A DNA stretch of 64,000 bases from Adenanthera pavonina (taxonomy: Eukaryota > Streptophyta > Magnoliopsida > Fabales > Fabaceae): the NCBI GenBank assembly GCA_026686845.1, contig JAIVEN010000007.1:36577001-36641000 (forward strand). Reading direction: 5' to 3'. The translations under genes were made by a program, and so were the position numbers. Below the pieces are notes generated by a model. That model made no database searches and had not been told where the DNA came from. It was given only the letters and a program-made list of their open reading frames with translations. Position 1 is the stretch's first letter. The number at the start of each line of letters is the position of its first letter. Shown here in pieces: positions 1 through 12,839 of the stretch.

Positions 1-421
1 AAAAAAAAAAAAAAAGCTTGAAATTAGATTAAAGTGCCTATTTTAAAATTAAAATGGAGGTCCGTGTAATCTATTGTAATATAAATCCTATTGGAAGCTA
101 AGTGGCTTTTGATTAGTGTTATAATATTACTTATATGGCTTATCCTAGGTTCCATGTTTTGTCTGTTTGTGTCAAAAATATATTTTAAATAAAACTGAGA
201 GGTTTTTATGGTTAAAAGCTCCTCATCTATTTTATTTATAGTAACTCTGTTGGAAGTTTTAAAAAAGAATTTTAAATATAAATTAAAGATGTGCTGGTAT
301 GTGTGGTACTGATTGGAAAGACACTGGTTATTATTATTATATTATTATGATTATTATTTTTTGGAGCTAAACTATTATTGGGCTGGTTGATTGACTAAAG
401 TTGCACTTCTGGCTGAATTAG
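1..421. other. Intron of the upstream TRF4/5-like gene (no exon seen)
   Basis: AT-rich sequence beginning with an A-run. No exon of the poly(A) polymerase gene was recognised before the acceptor AG at 420-421. Probably an intron, since the reading frame enters from the left of the window. Confidence 0.5.
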
Positions 422-1649
422 GCACCCGAGAATGACATTGGAAAGAACTCATTTAATTATTTCCAGGTTTGTTCATTTTCTTTTTTTTGGTACATGGTGT
501 ATATGATATTATTCTTAGAAAATGATTTTTAATGCTTAACCTTAACGTGGGGAAACTTATGCAAAGAGATTTTTCTGTCTTAGTCACTATCGTGTTTTAA
601 TGCCAAGATGACAGTGAGCTTCCTATTTCTCTACCCTTGCTTATTTTGTTTCCCCTTAGATGTATAGTTCATTATGTAATTCCTGGAAACTATGGCATTG
701 TTTCATGGAATTTGAAATTCATGCACTAATTGCTGTTTGTGAGGTTTTGTTCTGGCAAGTCACACATACATACATATATATACATACATATATGTATGTA
801 TATGTATGTGTGACTTGCCAGAACAAAATTTATAATCATTGGATGGGACCTTATTTTTGCTCTACTTCCCTTTTGATATATATCTCAGTATCCTCAAAGT
901 TTGTTAGAGTATCAATTGTCCTCTCTTATTGCATTATCTAAATAAGCATATCTACCTATGAATGCTGAGAAATCACAATGATTTGCTGTACAATTTTGTG
1001 AGAAAATTAAATGCTGTTTAAGAATGGCTGGCATGGGGTTGCATCAAACTGAATCTGCCCAGCTCAATGTTTCCCTTTTCTTATGGAAGGGGTAAATTAT
1101 TACACCTATCTTTTTTCCTCCCCTTGACACGTGCATTTTCGGTGGAGCAATATTTGGTTTACCGATACACTTACTGAATTTCTCTGGTATGCCCGTGGCT
1201 GAAATTTAGTTCTTTTGCAGATTAGGTCAGCTTTTGCAATGGCTTTCAAAACATTGACAAATCCCAATATTATCCTGAGCTTGGGCCCTAAAAGAAGTAT
1301 TCTTGGAACTATAATCAGACCAGACCCTGTCTTACTGGAGCGTAAGGGGGGTTCAAATGGGGAGGTAACTTTTAATGCCTTGCTGCCGGGAGCAGGTGAA
1401 CCATTACAAGTTCAGCATGGAGATCGGGATATCTTATGCAACTGGGATTTTGATGATGAAGAACCTCTGCCTCGGGGAATAGATACTACTGAGGATAAAA
1501 GCTCTTTGGGAAAGAAGAGAAGATCTCCATCTAGGGAAAATCCCAGAAAGAAGCTAACGGAAAATGGGGATTTTGGGATGGTGAGGAAAGAAGAGAATAT
1601 ATCTGGGAAAGATAACGGTATAAAGAAGAGAAGTAGGAGAAAACCATGA
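422..1649 (+). CDS. TRF4/TRF5-type non-canonical poly(A) polymerase, last two exons (5' part outside window)
   Basis: Two joined terminal exons are visible. Exon 422-466 has acceptor AG 420-421 and donor GT 467-468 and reads APENDIGKNSFNYFQ. Exon 1221-1649 has acceptor AG 1219-1220, continues in phase as IRSAFAMAFKTL and ends at TGA 1647-1649. The NDIGKNSFNYFQ-IRSAFAMA stretch matches the end of the poly(A)-polymerase-associated domain of the TRF4/5 (PAPD5/TENT4) family (NDVGRSS...VKQAF in animals). These nuclear enzymes add short A-tails that mark aberrant and precursor RNAs for the exosome. GPKRSILGTIIRPD fits the end of the conserved region. The last ~80 residues are charged and end in a basic cluster (KKRSRRKP), possibly a nuclear localisation signal. 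The nucleotidyltransferase domain lies left of the window. Family assignment is from remembered motifs, not a search. Confidence 0.75.
745..828. repeat. Perfect inverted repeat (28-bp arms) inside an intron
   Basis: Bases 745-772 (TTTTGTTCTGGCAAGTCACA onward) are an exact reverse complement of 801-828. The 28-base spacer is itself (TACA/TATG)-rich and partly self-complementary, so the transcript could fold into one long hairpin. It lies in the last intron of the TRF4/5-like gene. It may be a small foldback MITE or a hairpin small-RNA source. Confidence 0.85.
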
Positions 1650-2747
1650 TGAAGCGATTATTTATTTGAAATTTTGACCGCAAGTGTTTTAGATTTTTAC
1701 TTACAAAATGAGGCATGGAGATTTCAATTTGTTGAGTGTAACAGAAGAGGAAGAGCAAGGCACACTTGTAAAGGCTAATGTCCACTTTGGAAGTCCCAAG
1801 TCGTTTGAAGTAACTGCAGGATGGGAGCTTTCTGTTTTTACAGAGACATCTATCTCCATTGATGATTTGGTTCTTATTCTTAATTCATTGCTGTCATACG
1901 CCAATTATTTAGAGTAGCTCTGTAGCTGTGCATTTTATAAGCAAAGTATTAATTTCAAAAGCGTGGAGGATATAAATGAAGGACAAGACTAGAGTCATAT
2001 CCTGATGGGATAATGGTGTCCTTTCAGAATATTTTATAGACCTAAGCCATTTGTATCATAATGTTGATTATTATTGATGTTATCGGCTGCTTTGTTGCAT
2101 TGTATTATTTTTTCTGGATGAAGTATGGCCGTCAAATCTTTACTTTCTTAAAAACAGCTGAGATATATAATTAATTTTTAATTTCGATTGAGGGTAGTGA
2201 CAAAATTGATTAAAAACCAAATGTTACTACTCTCGCTTTGTCAAAATGAATTTGAGAATTATACATGTCACTTTATTCGAATGCTCGCATTCATGGCTCA
2301 AATGTTACAATGTCATTTCGTTTGGCATCAAATCATCAATCATTTAATTTTTTTTTTGGCCAATCATCAATCATTTAATTTTAAATCAATCCAACTCGAG
2401 AAACTTGGATGTGAAACTTCTTCTTTTTTTTCCCTTCGGTCAATAACAATAACTTAGCTTTAGCAATTGAATTTGTATCAACTATTCAATTTTTTGGTTG
2501 AGAAATAATTCAGGGTTACCTGGTTAGGACTTCTCGAACCCACTCTAAATTTCATTTTTACCATGTATGAAAAAATGATAAAGAAATGATTCAGAGTAGT
2601 ATCAGAAACTATCAAATATTCTTCTTGAAAAAAAAAAAAGGCAAGCAAAAATTACCACTATTTCCAGATAGACTTTCTCCCTCTCCACTTGCCTGTGAAG
2701 TCGAAAACAGAATAATCATTCATCAATCAAACTAGCCGTAAGGACCC
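1650..2747. other. 3' UTR of the TRF4/5-like gene and intergenic region before KDSB
   Basis: No gene recognised. Short open frames around 1700-1917 have no family resemblance and start where the 3' UTR should be. The final ~100 bases (ACTTTCTCCCTCTCCACTTG region, 2670-2690) look like a pyrimidine-rich plant 5' UTR leading to the KDSB start. Confidence 0.5.
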
Positions 2748-5700
2748 ATGGCTATTTGCTCGTCACCTTCTTCATCATCTTCATCTTCTTCTCCCTCTGA
2801 GTCTTCCAACAACGCTAAGCTATGGATCTTGCATGGCATTGCGGCTGGGGTTGCAATTGCAGCTGCTGTTGGTGCCCGCGCTTACTTCAATCGAATCAAG
2901 AAATTTCGTAGCCGCGTCGTTGGCATCATACCTGCCCGGTTCGCCTCGTCCCGGTTTCCGGGCAAGCCTCTTGTTCACATCCTTGGGAAGCCCATGATCC
3001 AGGTACTCCGCTGCTTCCCACTTAGATTTTTCTTTTTTTAAATTCTAAGATTATGCGGTTTCAAGCTGTTATATTTTATTTATTTCTTTTTTTTTTTAAT
3101 TCCTTCCTGCTCCGTGATAGATTTGATTGCTGTTCTTTTAGTTAAATTGTGCGCTCTCTTCAATAACTTTGACCCGCGCTCTTATCAGATGCTAAGAAAG
3201 AATAAAGGGATCAAGGAAAACATTTGACAATATTTGATGCATAAAAAGTTATAATATTCAGACTTTAGTCATAGGAAATGCAAAGTACTGTGAAGATTTT
3301 TCTTTTTAAAGTGAATTTTCTTTGTTCCATCGTTTGGATAAACTTGTACCCTCTATATTTCTTAAATTTCAGCTAACTTTTTCATATAGTTCATCATATA
3401 ATCATCAGGAAGCAATCGGCTCGTTAAATCGTATTTGGGGAAAGTAGGAAACAAAAACACCTGATTGAATTTTTTTTAATGGAAAATCCCGATTGAATTT
3501 CTATATTGAAAGATCACATGTATGGAGAAGGCCAGAAGGGGAAAAGGAAACTTATGCATAATGATTCTCGAAAAGTATTAAATTGATGAGGACCATTATT
3601 TTTATTAAGGTGCAATTTAGGTGTACTGAATTCTTAAAAGAAACAAGGGACATTGATGGTTAGATTCATTTGGAGGAGCTGCCATTGGATGAATTCCACC
3701 ATATATTGTTACACTTTTTTCCGGCTAATGAAAGTAAGCATGTAATCCATGTAAGAGTGCCCTTTTCTTTCAGTTTCAGTCTGCTGAGGCATGTTGTGTT
3801 TATACTGAGAACATTAGATATTATGTTACATCTTTCAACTATTGCACTTACATCACACAAATTTTTTATTTAATAACCAGCTAAGCACTTTGTTTACTCA
3901 AAATAAACTCTTTGCCACTATTATTTTCAGCATCTTTTATGACCTTTACTATTTTCAGTGTTTTTTTTCTCTCTTTGCTTGTTGTTCCCTAAAAGTCAAA
4001 ACTGATGCATCTGATCAGTTCATTCTTAATTTTACAGAGAACATGGGAAAGGGCAAAAATGGCTTCTACATTGGATCATGTTGGTAGGTCTATATACTTG
4101 ACCAATTGTAATATGACATAGATAGTTTTTACTGTATTACAATGCCTACATTATTCCCTGAAAGTGGAAAAATGAATAAATGCCGTTAAATGAAACTCTG
4201 CATTTCAGTAGGTCTAATTTTTTGACTCACATATTATTCATACTAATGGTCTCGGAAAACCTAAATAAGATATGGTGAGTTTTGTTTTGGTTTAATGTAT
4301 CATTCAGTTTGAATTTCATTCTCATTTGCATGTCCAGTATGTGTTGCACTTAAAATTTCGAATTCCATTCTCATTCTCATTCATCCTGGAACTGGATGGG
4401 CGAGCATTTTGTTTCAGCTGTCATTATTTCCTCAGTGGTTGATGCATATAAAGATTCTTGGTGTGCTTTCTAAGGCTAGAAGTTCCTTAATGTTGCGATG
4501 ATCTAACTGTGTTGTGTTGCTTTCCTTTCTGACTATTTTGGCTAACTAATTCCAGAACATCAAGTTTAGAACTGAATTGTGAAATAGACAGGTTTTGATT
4601 CATCCAGGACATGGTGGATGCTTTATTGGACGTGCACATGTTTTTCTTGCCTCCTTGATGTCTGATTGGTAGTTTTTTCTGCTTTTAGTTGTGGCAACTG
4701 ATGATGAAAAGATTTTTGACTGCTGTCGACAATTTGGAGCTGAAGTCATAATGACATCAGAATCTTGTCGAAATGGTAATCAGATTAATTCCTTAATATA
4801 TTTTGCTATTTTAATCCATGATATTTTGGGGCCATATTTCAGACTTGTACTCTTAATAATAGGTACTGAACGCTGCAATGAAGCCCTTCAAAAGCTTGAG
4901 AAAAAATATGATATTGTTGTCAACATTCAGGGTGATGAGCCTCTTATTGAACCTGAAATAATAGATGGTATCGTCAAAGCGTTACAGGTAAGATATTGTT
5001 TTTCTCTAACTTGCTGAAACAGGAGAAACGGAAATGTTTTATAATCACAGGAGTCATGTCTGTCTGCCTTAGGTGCTGATTGTTATTTGCAATTCTCTTA
5101 AAACATATCATTACTGGATTTATTGTCCTTGTGATCACATTGAAGTTTATTATGTGCCCTGCAGGCAGCTCCAGATGCAGTGTTTAGCACTGCAGTCACA
5201 TCTTTAAAACCTGAAGATGCATATGATCCAAACCGAGTGAAATGTATCATAGATAATCATGGTTATGCCATTTATTTTTCACGAGGACTGATCCCATTCA
5301 ACAAGTAAGTGCAAATAATTAACAGCTTTATTTTCTTGTCTCAATTGATTTTTCATTCACATTACATCTTTCTTATCAAATTATTGTACAAATTTGCTGC
5401 AATAGTTACATTTTCAACAATTAGTATCATGTCTGTATATATGATGCAGGTCAGGGAAGGTCAATCTGCAGTTTCCTTATCTGCTTCACCTTGGAATTCA
5501 GGTACTGAAATGAAAACTCACACGGGGGAAATTTTTGGTCATCATAACATTGAATGCAACATATTTATTCATTTGTTACTGCTATTTTCTTTCTTATGAA
5601 CTACTAATTATCTGTCTACACATTTTCCAGAGCTATGATGCAAAGTTTCTAAAATTGTATCCAGATCTTCAGCCCACTCCATTGCAGCTTGAGGAGGATC

Positions 5701-6566
5701 TGGAGCAACTTAAAGTCCTTGAGAATGGCTATAAGATGAAGGTACCAAAAAGTTTTGTTACAAATCCATTTTAATTTATCTTTATCTCACAAACAAAGTT
5801 TTTACCTATTCATTACCCAAAAAAAAGTTTTTACTCATTTATTCTGAACTCATTTTATATAATCATCTGGTGGAAGTGAAATGGCGTTAAAATTTTATTA
5901 AGGTCAGGTCCAGTCACCATTAAAGTCTGTCAGACGTCCAACACCATCTGATCCCCAAGTTTTCTGCACAGTCTATAAAATGCCATATATTTTTTCAGCT
6001 GCCAACAATCAGAATAGGTTCTTGGATATGGAGAGGATTCTTTTATTGTTGCTGTATTATGTGTGCACTTGGCAGTCATCTGGAATGCGAACATTATAGC
6101 TTTTGTATAGAACTTTGGGAACCCAATTCTGGGTTAGGAATTAGGATGCATTTGACTGAAATGGAATTTGTGTTAAAGGTACTGATAATGGTAATATACT
6201 TTGCATAAAATTATTAAAAGGAATTCCACACTTGGGTTAAATGGTGCAAGGTGAGAATGCCTATGATTTTGAAATGACTACTCATTAATTGCTGTTCTGG
6301 AGATTAGATGACATTTACTATTACCTTTTTTCATTTTTAATATCACAGTTATATAGCTGAGTTTACTAGCTGTGATCATAAGCATCAAATGGAGCTAATC
6401 AGTCGGATCATGTCATATATTTTGCATATTTCCGTTAGCATATGCCTGTGTTAACTTTCATGATCTGTTGCAGGTAATAAAAGTGGACCACGAGGCTCAT
6501 GGGATTGATGCTCCAGAAGACATAGGAAAGATAGAATCTCTTATGCATGAGAGAAACTTGTCTTGA
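2748..6566 (+). CDS. KDSB: CMP-Kdo synthetase (3-deoxy-manno-octulosonate cytidylyltransferase), complete, 8 exons
   Basis: Transfers CMP from CTP to Kdo, giving the CMP-Kdo needed for rhamnogalacturonan-II in the cell wall. Exons by GT-AG splice sites: 2748-3002, 4038-4083, 4689-4775, 4863-4987, 5165-5304, 5450-5501, 5631-5741, 6474-6566. They sum to 909 nt, 302 residues plus TGA, with every junction in phase. Residues ~60-85 carry the nucleotide-binding motif IPARFASSRFPGKPL; then RTWERAKMASTLDHVVVATD, VNIQGDEPLIEPEII, and HGIDAPEDI near the C-terminus, all family hallmarks. After a Ser-rich start there is one hydrophobic segment (LWILHGIAAGVAIAAAVGA, ~residues 25-45). This fits the membrane-anchored mitochondrial location known for plant CKS. 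The start is the first ATG after a 5'-UTR-like leader. No defects seen. Confidence 0.95.
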
Positions 6567-7459
6567 ACTCTCACTTACCGTGAGCTCATCTACATGCAGT
6601 TAACTTTTTATAGTTTTTTCCCTCTTTGATTTCTTCTCACAAGTCTGTCAACTAAGTGATAGTTCCAGTGTTCTGATTTATAAATTATATTGCATACTTA
6701 GCATCGTAGTAGGACTTGGTTTCTTCTTATCCATTTACGCGTGTTTTCATGTGGTACAAGAATGAGAATCTCAACTTTTGATATATACGGCTAATTGTTA
6801 TAGGAGGTTTAGAATTATTTGCTTTTCTTCTCTAAAACTTTATATTTCTTTGATTTGGTTTTTGATATCTTTGTGCATCTGTCAATGGTGCAAGGGAGAG
6901 AGTGTTTCAATTTTATGTTTTCTTGGTGCGTTTTGGAATAGCTGAGATTCCTTTGGCTATGGTGAAATTTTTAGATGCTCCAAAAGTACTAACTCATTCA
7001 TATTTTGTCCAATCATAATAATCCAATTCAAATAAGTCTAATGTGGCATCATTATAAAAATAATAAATCACACATGGTTCCCACATTTTTTATTGAATAC
7101 TCAAGCTACAATTCACGCCGCACAACTTTAATTTTTTTTTTTTCATAATAATCCAATTCACGCCGCACAACTTTGATTTTTAAACCCACACCATGCTTCA
7201 ATTACCAACTAAAGTGCTACGTATATGGATGGCAGCTTCTTGGCCTCCAAGTACAAATACTAGGTGAATAATAATTGCTTGAAGGACAACCGTAAATTGC
7301 TAGCTTGGGGATTACTCCAAGTAAATATGACTGGCCTTAACAATAAATTGGTGATTATTTTTAACAATCTTAGGGTCGGATGAAGGCGGGGCTATAAACT
7401 TTGACCACTAGTACACAAAAAAAAAATATTTATCATAATTCTACTCCTCTTAGAGTTTT
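6567..7459. other. KDSB 3' UTR and intergenic sequence
   Basis: No coding region recognised. Two near-identical short stretches (CAATTCACGCCGCACAACTT at ~7110 and ~7153) form a small direct repeat around a T-run, suggesting a small slipped or inserted duplication. Confidence 0.5.
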
Positions 7460-8001
7460 AGGTTCTATCTTCTAACGAAATCGACAAACCTTCTAAGGGA
7501 ATATGAGATTAAATTATTTAAGGCAATTGAAATTTTAAATAAAATTATTAAAATAATTAGATTATCTTTATAACTAATTAGGTTTTGTCATATTTTTTAA
7601 GATTTACAGGATATTTATATTATCTTATATGTTCAATTTTATCATATTTCTTAAGATTTATAATCCTATTAGCTTTTCTTATATTATTTTATATTTTATG
7701 ATTTTGTTGCTTCAAGTTCAAGTTACTTTTTAGGTTCTATCTTCTAACATAATCGAAAAACCTTCTAATGAATTATGAGATTAAATTATTTAAGATAATT
7801 AGAATTTTGTATATATTTTTTTGAATATTTAGATTATTTTTATATTTAATTAGGCTTTACCGTATTTTCTAAGATTTATGAGATATCTAGATTATCTTAT
7901 GTATTTAATTTTATCATATTTCTTAAGATTTATAATCCTATTAGATTTTCTTATAATATTTTATATTTTATTCATGCTTTTGTTGCTTGAAGTTCAAGTT
8001 A
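7460..8001. repeat. Two-copy tandem duplication, ~272-bp unit
   Basis: AGGTTCTATCTTCTAAC starts both at 7460 and at 7732. Each unit then runs through GAGATTAAATTATTTAAG, TTTCTTAAGATTTATAATCC and TGTTGCTT(C/G)AAGTTCAAGTTA. The copies differ by scattered substitutions. The array lies immediately upstream of the BRR2 pseudogene leader. Confidence 0.8.
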
Positions 8002-8200
8002 TTTCTATTTTAAGTAAGGATTGAATTGGAATTTACAAATAACTCTTGGTTTTAGTTTTTTCGTTGAGTTCTCTACTTCAACTTCAAGTTCTGTTTTCTC
8101 ACTCCTTCATTCTCCCTTCCCTCCTCTGTTCTACATCACCTTCCCTAACTCTTCTTAGGATTTTGAGTTAGGTTTTCTGAGTTGTCTTTGATATCAACAC

Positions 8201-8663
8201 ATGAAGCATCTGGGCGGTGGTGCCAAGGCACATGCTTGTTTCAAGCAATACGAGTATCAAGCAAACTTGAGTCTAGTCCTCAACACTGACACTCGACCTT
8301 GTGACACTCATAAGCCTACCAGTGAGCCTGAATCATTGTGGGGTAAGATTGACCCTAAAAGCTTTAGTGACAGAGCTTACAAGGGCAGGTCGTTGGAACT
8401 AGATGAGAAGCTGGAGAAAGCAAAGAAGAAGAAAGAACATGATCCTCTTGCTGAACTTCCTCCTAATGTCCAAAGCAAGAGACATTGGCTTCAAGAAGAA
8501 AGTGTCCTAACTTCCATGGAGGAAGGTGTTTATCAACCAAAGATGAAGAAAACCAGAGCTGCCTATGAGGCCATGCTTATCAAAACCCCTGATAAGAAGG
8601 AGATTGAGAAGCTTTTAAACTCCATTTCTAACCATATATTTGATCAGTTTGTATCCATTAGTA
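8201..8663 (+). pseudogene. BRR2: BRR2 pseudogene piece 1 (N-terminus)
   Basis: Begins at ATG 8201 with the BRR2 N-terminal signature (HLGGGAKAHACFKQYEYQAN, then ESLWGKIDPKSF). A KKKKEHD basic stretch and VYQPKMKKTRAAYEAML follow. Compared with the family, about 35 codons are missing between AMLI and KTPDKKEIEKLL. Piece 1 ends at DQFVSIS, where the 5.5-kb element enters; the frame resumes with ILITDYQEGGDA at 14193. A pyrimidine-rich leader (8090-8160) upstream resembles a 5' UTR, so transcribed leader sequence may have been copied too. Confidence 0.92.
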
Positions 8664-9170
8664 CCCCCGAAGATGCGCCGCGGATGGCGCGGGAAACGAG
8701 ATAAAAAGAAAAAAAAACAGAGAAATCGGCCCGCCCGACGGAAGGCCGATTTCTAGGGAGTCGCCACCAAAATTTTAAGGGAAATTTTGGAAAACCGAAA
8801 TAAAAACAAAAAAGATAAGGATTGGTCTGCGAATCAGAGTTGGGTTCAGGAGTACGATTGTGAGTGGGGAAGGTGTTAGGCACCCCTACAACACCCGTTC
8901 CTAGGAACGGTTACCTTAGGTTGATCATGCAATTTTTATGGCTTTTTACAAGTTTATTTTAGTTGCCCTTTTACCATTCACATGCAAAAATAAATATAAA
9001 AATAAGAGAAATGTAAAAATGAAAATAAAGAATAAAATGAAAATATGAAAATGTGGGAAAAATAAATTAAGAGAAAAACATTATTTATTTACAAAAGTAG
9101 ACTTATGTAAATGAAAATAAAGAATAAAACGGGAAGTTGGGAAAATAAAATAAGGAAAATATTATTTATT

Positions 9171-9603
9171 TTACAAATGTGGACTTAGAAAAGTTAATTG
9201 ATAAATATTTATTAAATTCAGGAAAAAAAACACCAAATAAAATTAGAAAATATTTATTTATCTATTAATTAAGAGAAAAAACACCAAACAAATCGGAAAA
9301 TATTTATTTATTTAGGAAGGCAGATTTGGAAAAATCAATTGGTGCATATTTATTAAATTAAGGAAAAAACACCAAGTAAAATCAGAAAATATTTATTTAT
9401 CTACTAATTAAGAGAAAAAATACCAAATAAATCAGAAACTATTTATTTATTTACAAAGGCAGATTTGGAAAAATCAATTGGTAAATATTGATTAAATTAA
9501 GGAAAAAACACCAAATAAAATCAGAAAATATTTATTTATCTATTAATTAAGAGAAAAAATACCAAATAAATCAGAAAATATTTACTTATTTACAAAGGCA
9601 GAC
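9171..9603. repeat. AT-rich tandem array, ~140-bp unit, three copies
   Basis: GGAAAAAACACCAA-type anchors occur at 9221, 9362 and 9501. Each is followed by ATATTTATTTATCTATTAAT and AGGCAGA(T/C)TTGGAAAAATC. A looser ~110-bp repeat (ATGAAAATAAAGAATAAAA) precedes it at 9010-9170. Confidence 0.8.
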
Positions 9604-10010
9604 TTGACCCAGAATTAGAATCTGGGGCCTACGTACCCTGCGATAGGGATCAAAGTCGACGTAGTTCGGACTAGAAATACGTGTCGCTGGGTTAGTATTT
9701 TTTATTATATATATATTCTTTGAAAAGAGAGGTTTATAGAAAATAATTTGTCTTTCCACAAAGAAAATAATTTTTAGAATTGGTTAGTGTGTTTTAATTT
9801 GTAAAAGACAGATTAATTCCTATTATTTACTCTTTTCATTTATTTATATTTTTCTTGTTTAATCAATTTCTAAAAGAAAACATGTTTTTTCCTCAATTTA
9901 GAAAATATGATTAAAATTATATGTGATTTGAACATTTTATTTTGATTTGAAATGGAAATACTTGAAAATAATTTTATTTTTACAACATAAAACCAATTAG
10001 CTTATGTGGC

Positions 10011-10870
10011 GACTTTATCACTCACACTATACCCATTGATACCTAAATGTCCACGGTGATGTCACTCGAGACAAAAGGTATAAAAAGAGTTAGAAAGAAA
10101 ATAAATAATTCTTTGTACAAATTGTTTTTATTATTTTTTCTTTTTCTTTTTAAATAATAAAATAAAATAAAATACATAAGACCCTTTTAACACATGTTTA
10201 ATAAGAATGAATTCGAAAATGTGATTATTACATGTGCTTTGAGGAAGAATAATCAGCATATGATGCGACTTTATCACTCTCAAGTTACTGATCATTATTT
10301 AAATACATACGGTGTTACCACTCGAGACAGATAAGTGAAAAAGGATAAAAGCCTGGAAAAAATGAATAATTTTTATTTAAATTATTTTTCCTTATTTTAA
10401 ATTACGAGATAAAAAATGCAATTAGAGAATCCCTTTTTTTTTTAGCAATTAAATTTTTCTTTTTTGTTTTGTTTGAAGTGAATTTTTAAACAAAAATCAA
10501 TCATTCCCTACGGTGATTTTATCACTCGCAGCTCTCTGATTGGTACCTAAATACCCACAGTGAGGCCACTAGAGGTAAAAGGTATAAAAAGAGACTTAAG
10601 GGATAAAATTAGAAAAATAGATTTTATAAATCATTTTTATCTTCTTGTTTTGTCATAAAAATAAATATGACCATGATAACACATTCTTATTTTAAAAAGA
10701 AAAGCAACGAATGGAATTTAAAATATGACTATTATATATATATATATATTTATTTATTATTATTATTATTTTTTTAAGGCAAAGAATCAATCGGGATCTA
10801 TGGTGACTTTATCACTCATAGTCCGCCAATTGGCACCTAAATGCTCACGGTGTTAGCACTCGGAGCGCAA
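10011..10870. repeat. Four degenerate direct repeats, period ~250-290 bp
   Basis: A conserved ~70-bp core recurs at 10011, 10267, 10515 and 10805. It reads GA(C/T)TTTATCACTC, then a variable ATTGGTACCTAAAT-like part, then CACGGTG(A/T)T..CACTCGAG. AT-rich spacers separate the cores. The core is less AT-rich and better conserved than the spacers. Confidence 0.75.
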
Positions 10871-12436
10871 AGACAGAGAAATTTAAAATAAAGGGCTTTC
10901 ATTTTAATTATTTATCTTAATAATAAAAAAAAATAATGATACCAAAAGAGGTCATTCAAACCTAAAAATATTTATGGTGTTGCCAATGTGAATGCCTTGG
11001 TAACTCCTCTCTCATGGCACTCTTGACTGACACCCTAGCTATCTGCTCACGAAGACTCAGTTCCTCGTGACAAATTCTAATTGCGAAAAGAAAAGAAGCC
11101 CATAGCCATAAGGACCAAAATCACAAATAAAACACAACCAAATACAATTTATCAATGTGTGTAATAAATGTGCGAATTCAAGTAATTTAAACATAATCAT
11201 AAGATGAGGAAATACAAACTCTCGTGTCTTCATTTTCTTTTCCTTTGCCTGGAAGTTGATTACCCAATTTCTAGCTTGATCCATGCTCCCCGTGGCACTC
11301 ATGCAGAAAGCTTATTCATTGATCTCCCCCTTGGCATCCGAATTGGCCATCAACTTCTTTTCATTCTTCCATAAGGCCAGAATTGAATTCTCACATGGTG
11401 AAGATGCAAGAGACAAGTAAGAAACAAGGAAATTAGCGACCAAATTTACCAATAGCAATAGTAAAGGAAAAACCAAAGAAGCTTTTTGGAAATCTCACTT
11501 CAACCCATTCAATTTCACACAACCTAAGGGAGATGCATGAGAGCTAAAAACAATATTCTTAGCAGCCTTCCAAGCTATTTTAAGTCATCCGTTTGACTAT
11601 GTTTAAGCTAAAGATTCTAACTTTTATAACCAAGACACACTATACATGACCCACTAGTTTGTGACATCAAGGACGAGCTTCTACTCTCATGGGAGATGCA
11701 ATAAGCCTAATTTGGGACTTGGAATAGAAACATAAAGCAAACCCCACCATTTCATTCTATTCCCGATTTTACCATTGAAAGGAGGGGTTTAAGGACCTGC
11801 AGAACATGACTCTAATACCTCTAATTCAGTATTTAGACAAGCTTTTCTTATGAACAAGGGTTACAGCAAGAAAGGATCAGGAACAGTAGCACAAAGTATA
11901 ACCATGGGTCAGTAAGCGATATGCATTCCAATATACTTTAGCTTAAAGACATGGCTTGTAGTTTCATTTTTGAGTGGAAAGCAACAAACTTAACAGAATA
12001 TACACAACACGAACAAACACGTACTCTCAAACTTGCCAAAATTCATTCAATGGATTAAGAACGCAATAATACAGCACTATATCACATGAGTTTTCAAAGC
12101 TCACGATGATGGTTCATTTGCAAGCTTGGAACAGCACCCATATGAATGTGCCAAGCAAAGAAGATTTATGTGGGAAGACAAGACCATATAGAGCATTCTT
12201 CATGCTTAAACTGTTTATCGTCATCACTTCCAAGCCCAAACAGGACATCCATAAGCAGTAAGTTAAAACAGGATTTTTTCCCATAGAAAACATATTCACA
12301 TGGTTATTTTTGAACCCAAACTAGAGCAACACCAGATAACAATCAACCAGGACTCCTTTCTTTTCTTTATGGAAGACATGACAATACAATCACCTCAAGA
12401 GTTTAATGGTAGTCCACGCATATGCAGAGAATAAAA

Positions 12437-12440
<4 letters not shown>

Positions 12441-12468
<28 letters not shown>
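12441..12468. repeat. (TG)14 microsatellite
   Basis: Fourteen uninterrupted TG dinucleotides, inside the unclassified 5.5-kb insertion. Confidence 0.95.
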
Positions 12469-12839
12469 ACCACCTCATTTGAGCTCACACCCAAATCTAT
12501 ATGTCACCAGCAAACAACATTTCTGTCAGGTACAAGGTTGCATTATATTCAAAGCTATAAATCGGACATTTGACCCTTACTAAGCTAATCGCCCTACTCA
12601 TATAAACTACATCTCACACAAGCATTTTGTCAAACATTTCATGCGCAGGGCTTTAGAAAAGCAAAGGGCATAATTGTTCTAAGTGCACAGCATGCCAAGC
12701 AATACCTACGCAGGTGAACCAACATCAGTATTGCAGCGAAGATGAAGCCAGTAAGTGCAAGGAAACATTACCTATATAAATAATCTGAATCCCTTTGTTG
12801 CTCTCGTTTATGGTTCTCGGCATCGGAGTCTCTCGCCCG

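Noticed and set aside
660..941. 93-codon ORF
   Set aside because: Runs through the palindromic TACA/TATG hairpin inside an intron and matches no family.
1708..1917. ORF after the poly(A) polymerase stop
   Set aside because: Lies where the 3' UTR should be; no family resemblance and no splice signal linking it to the gene.
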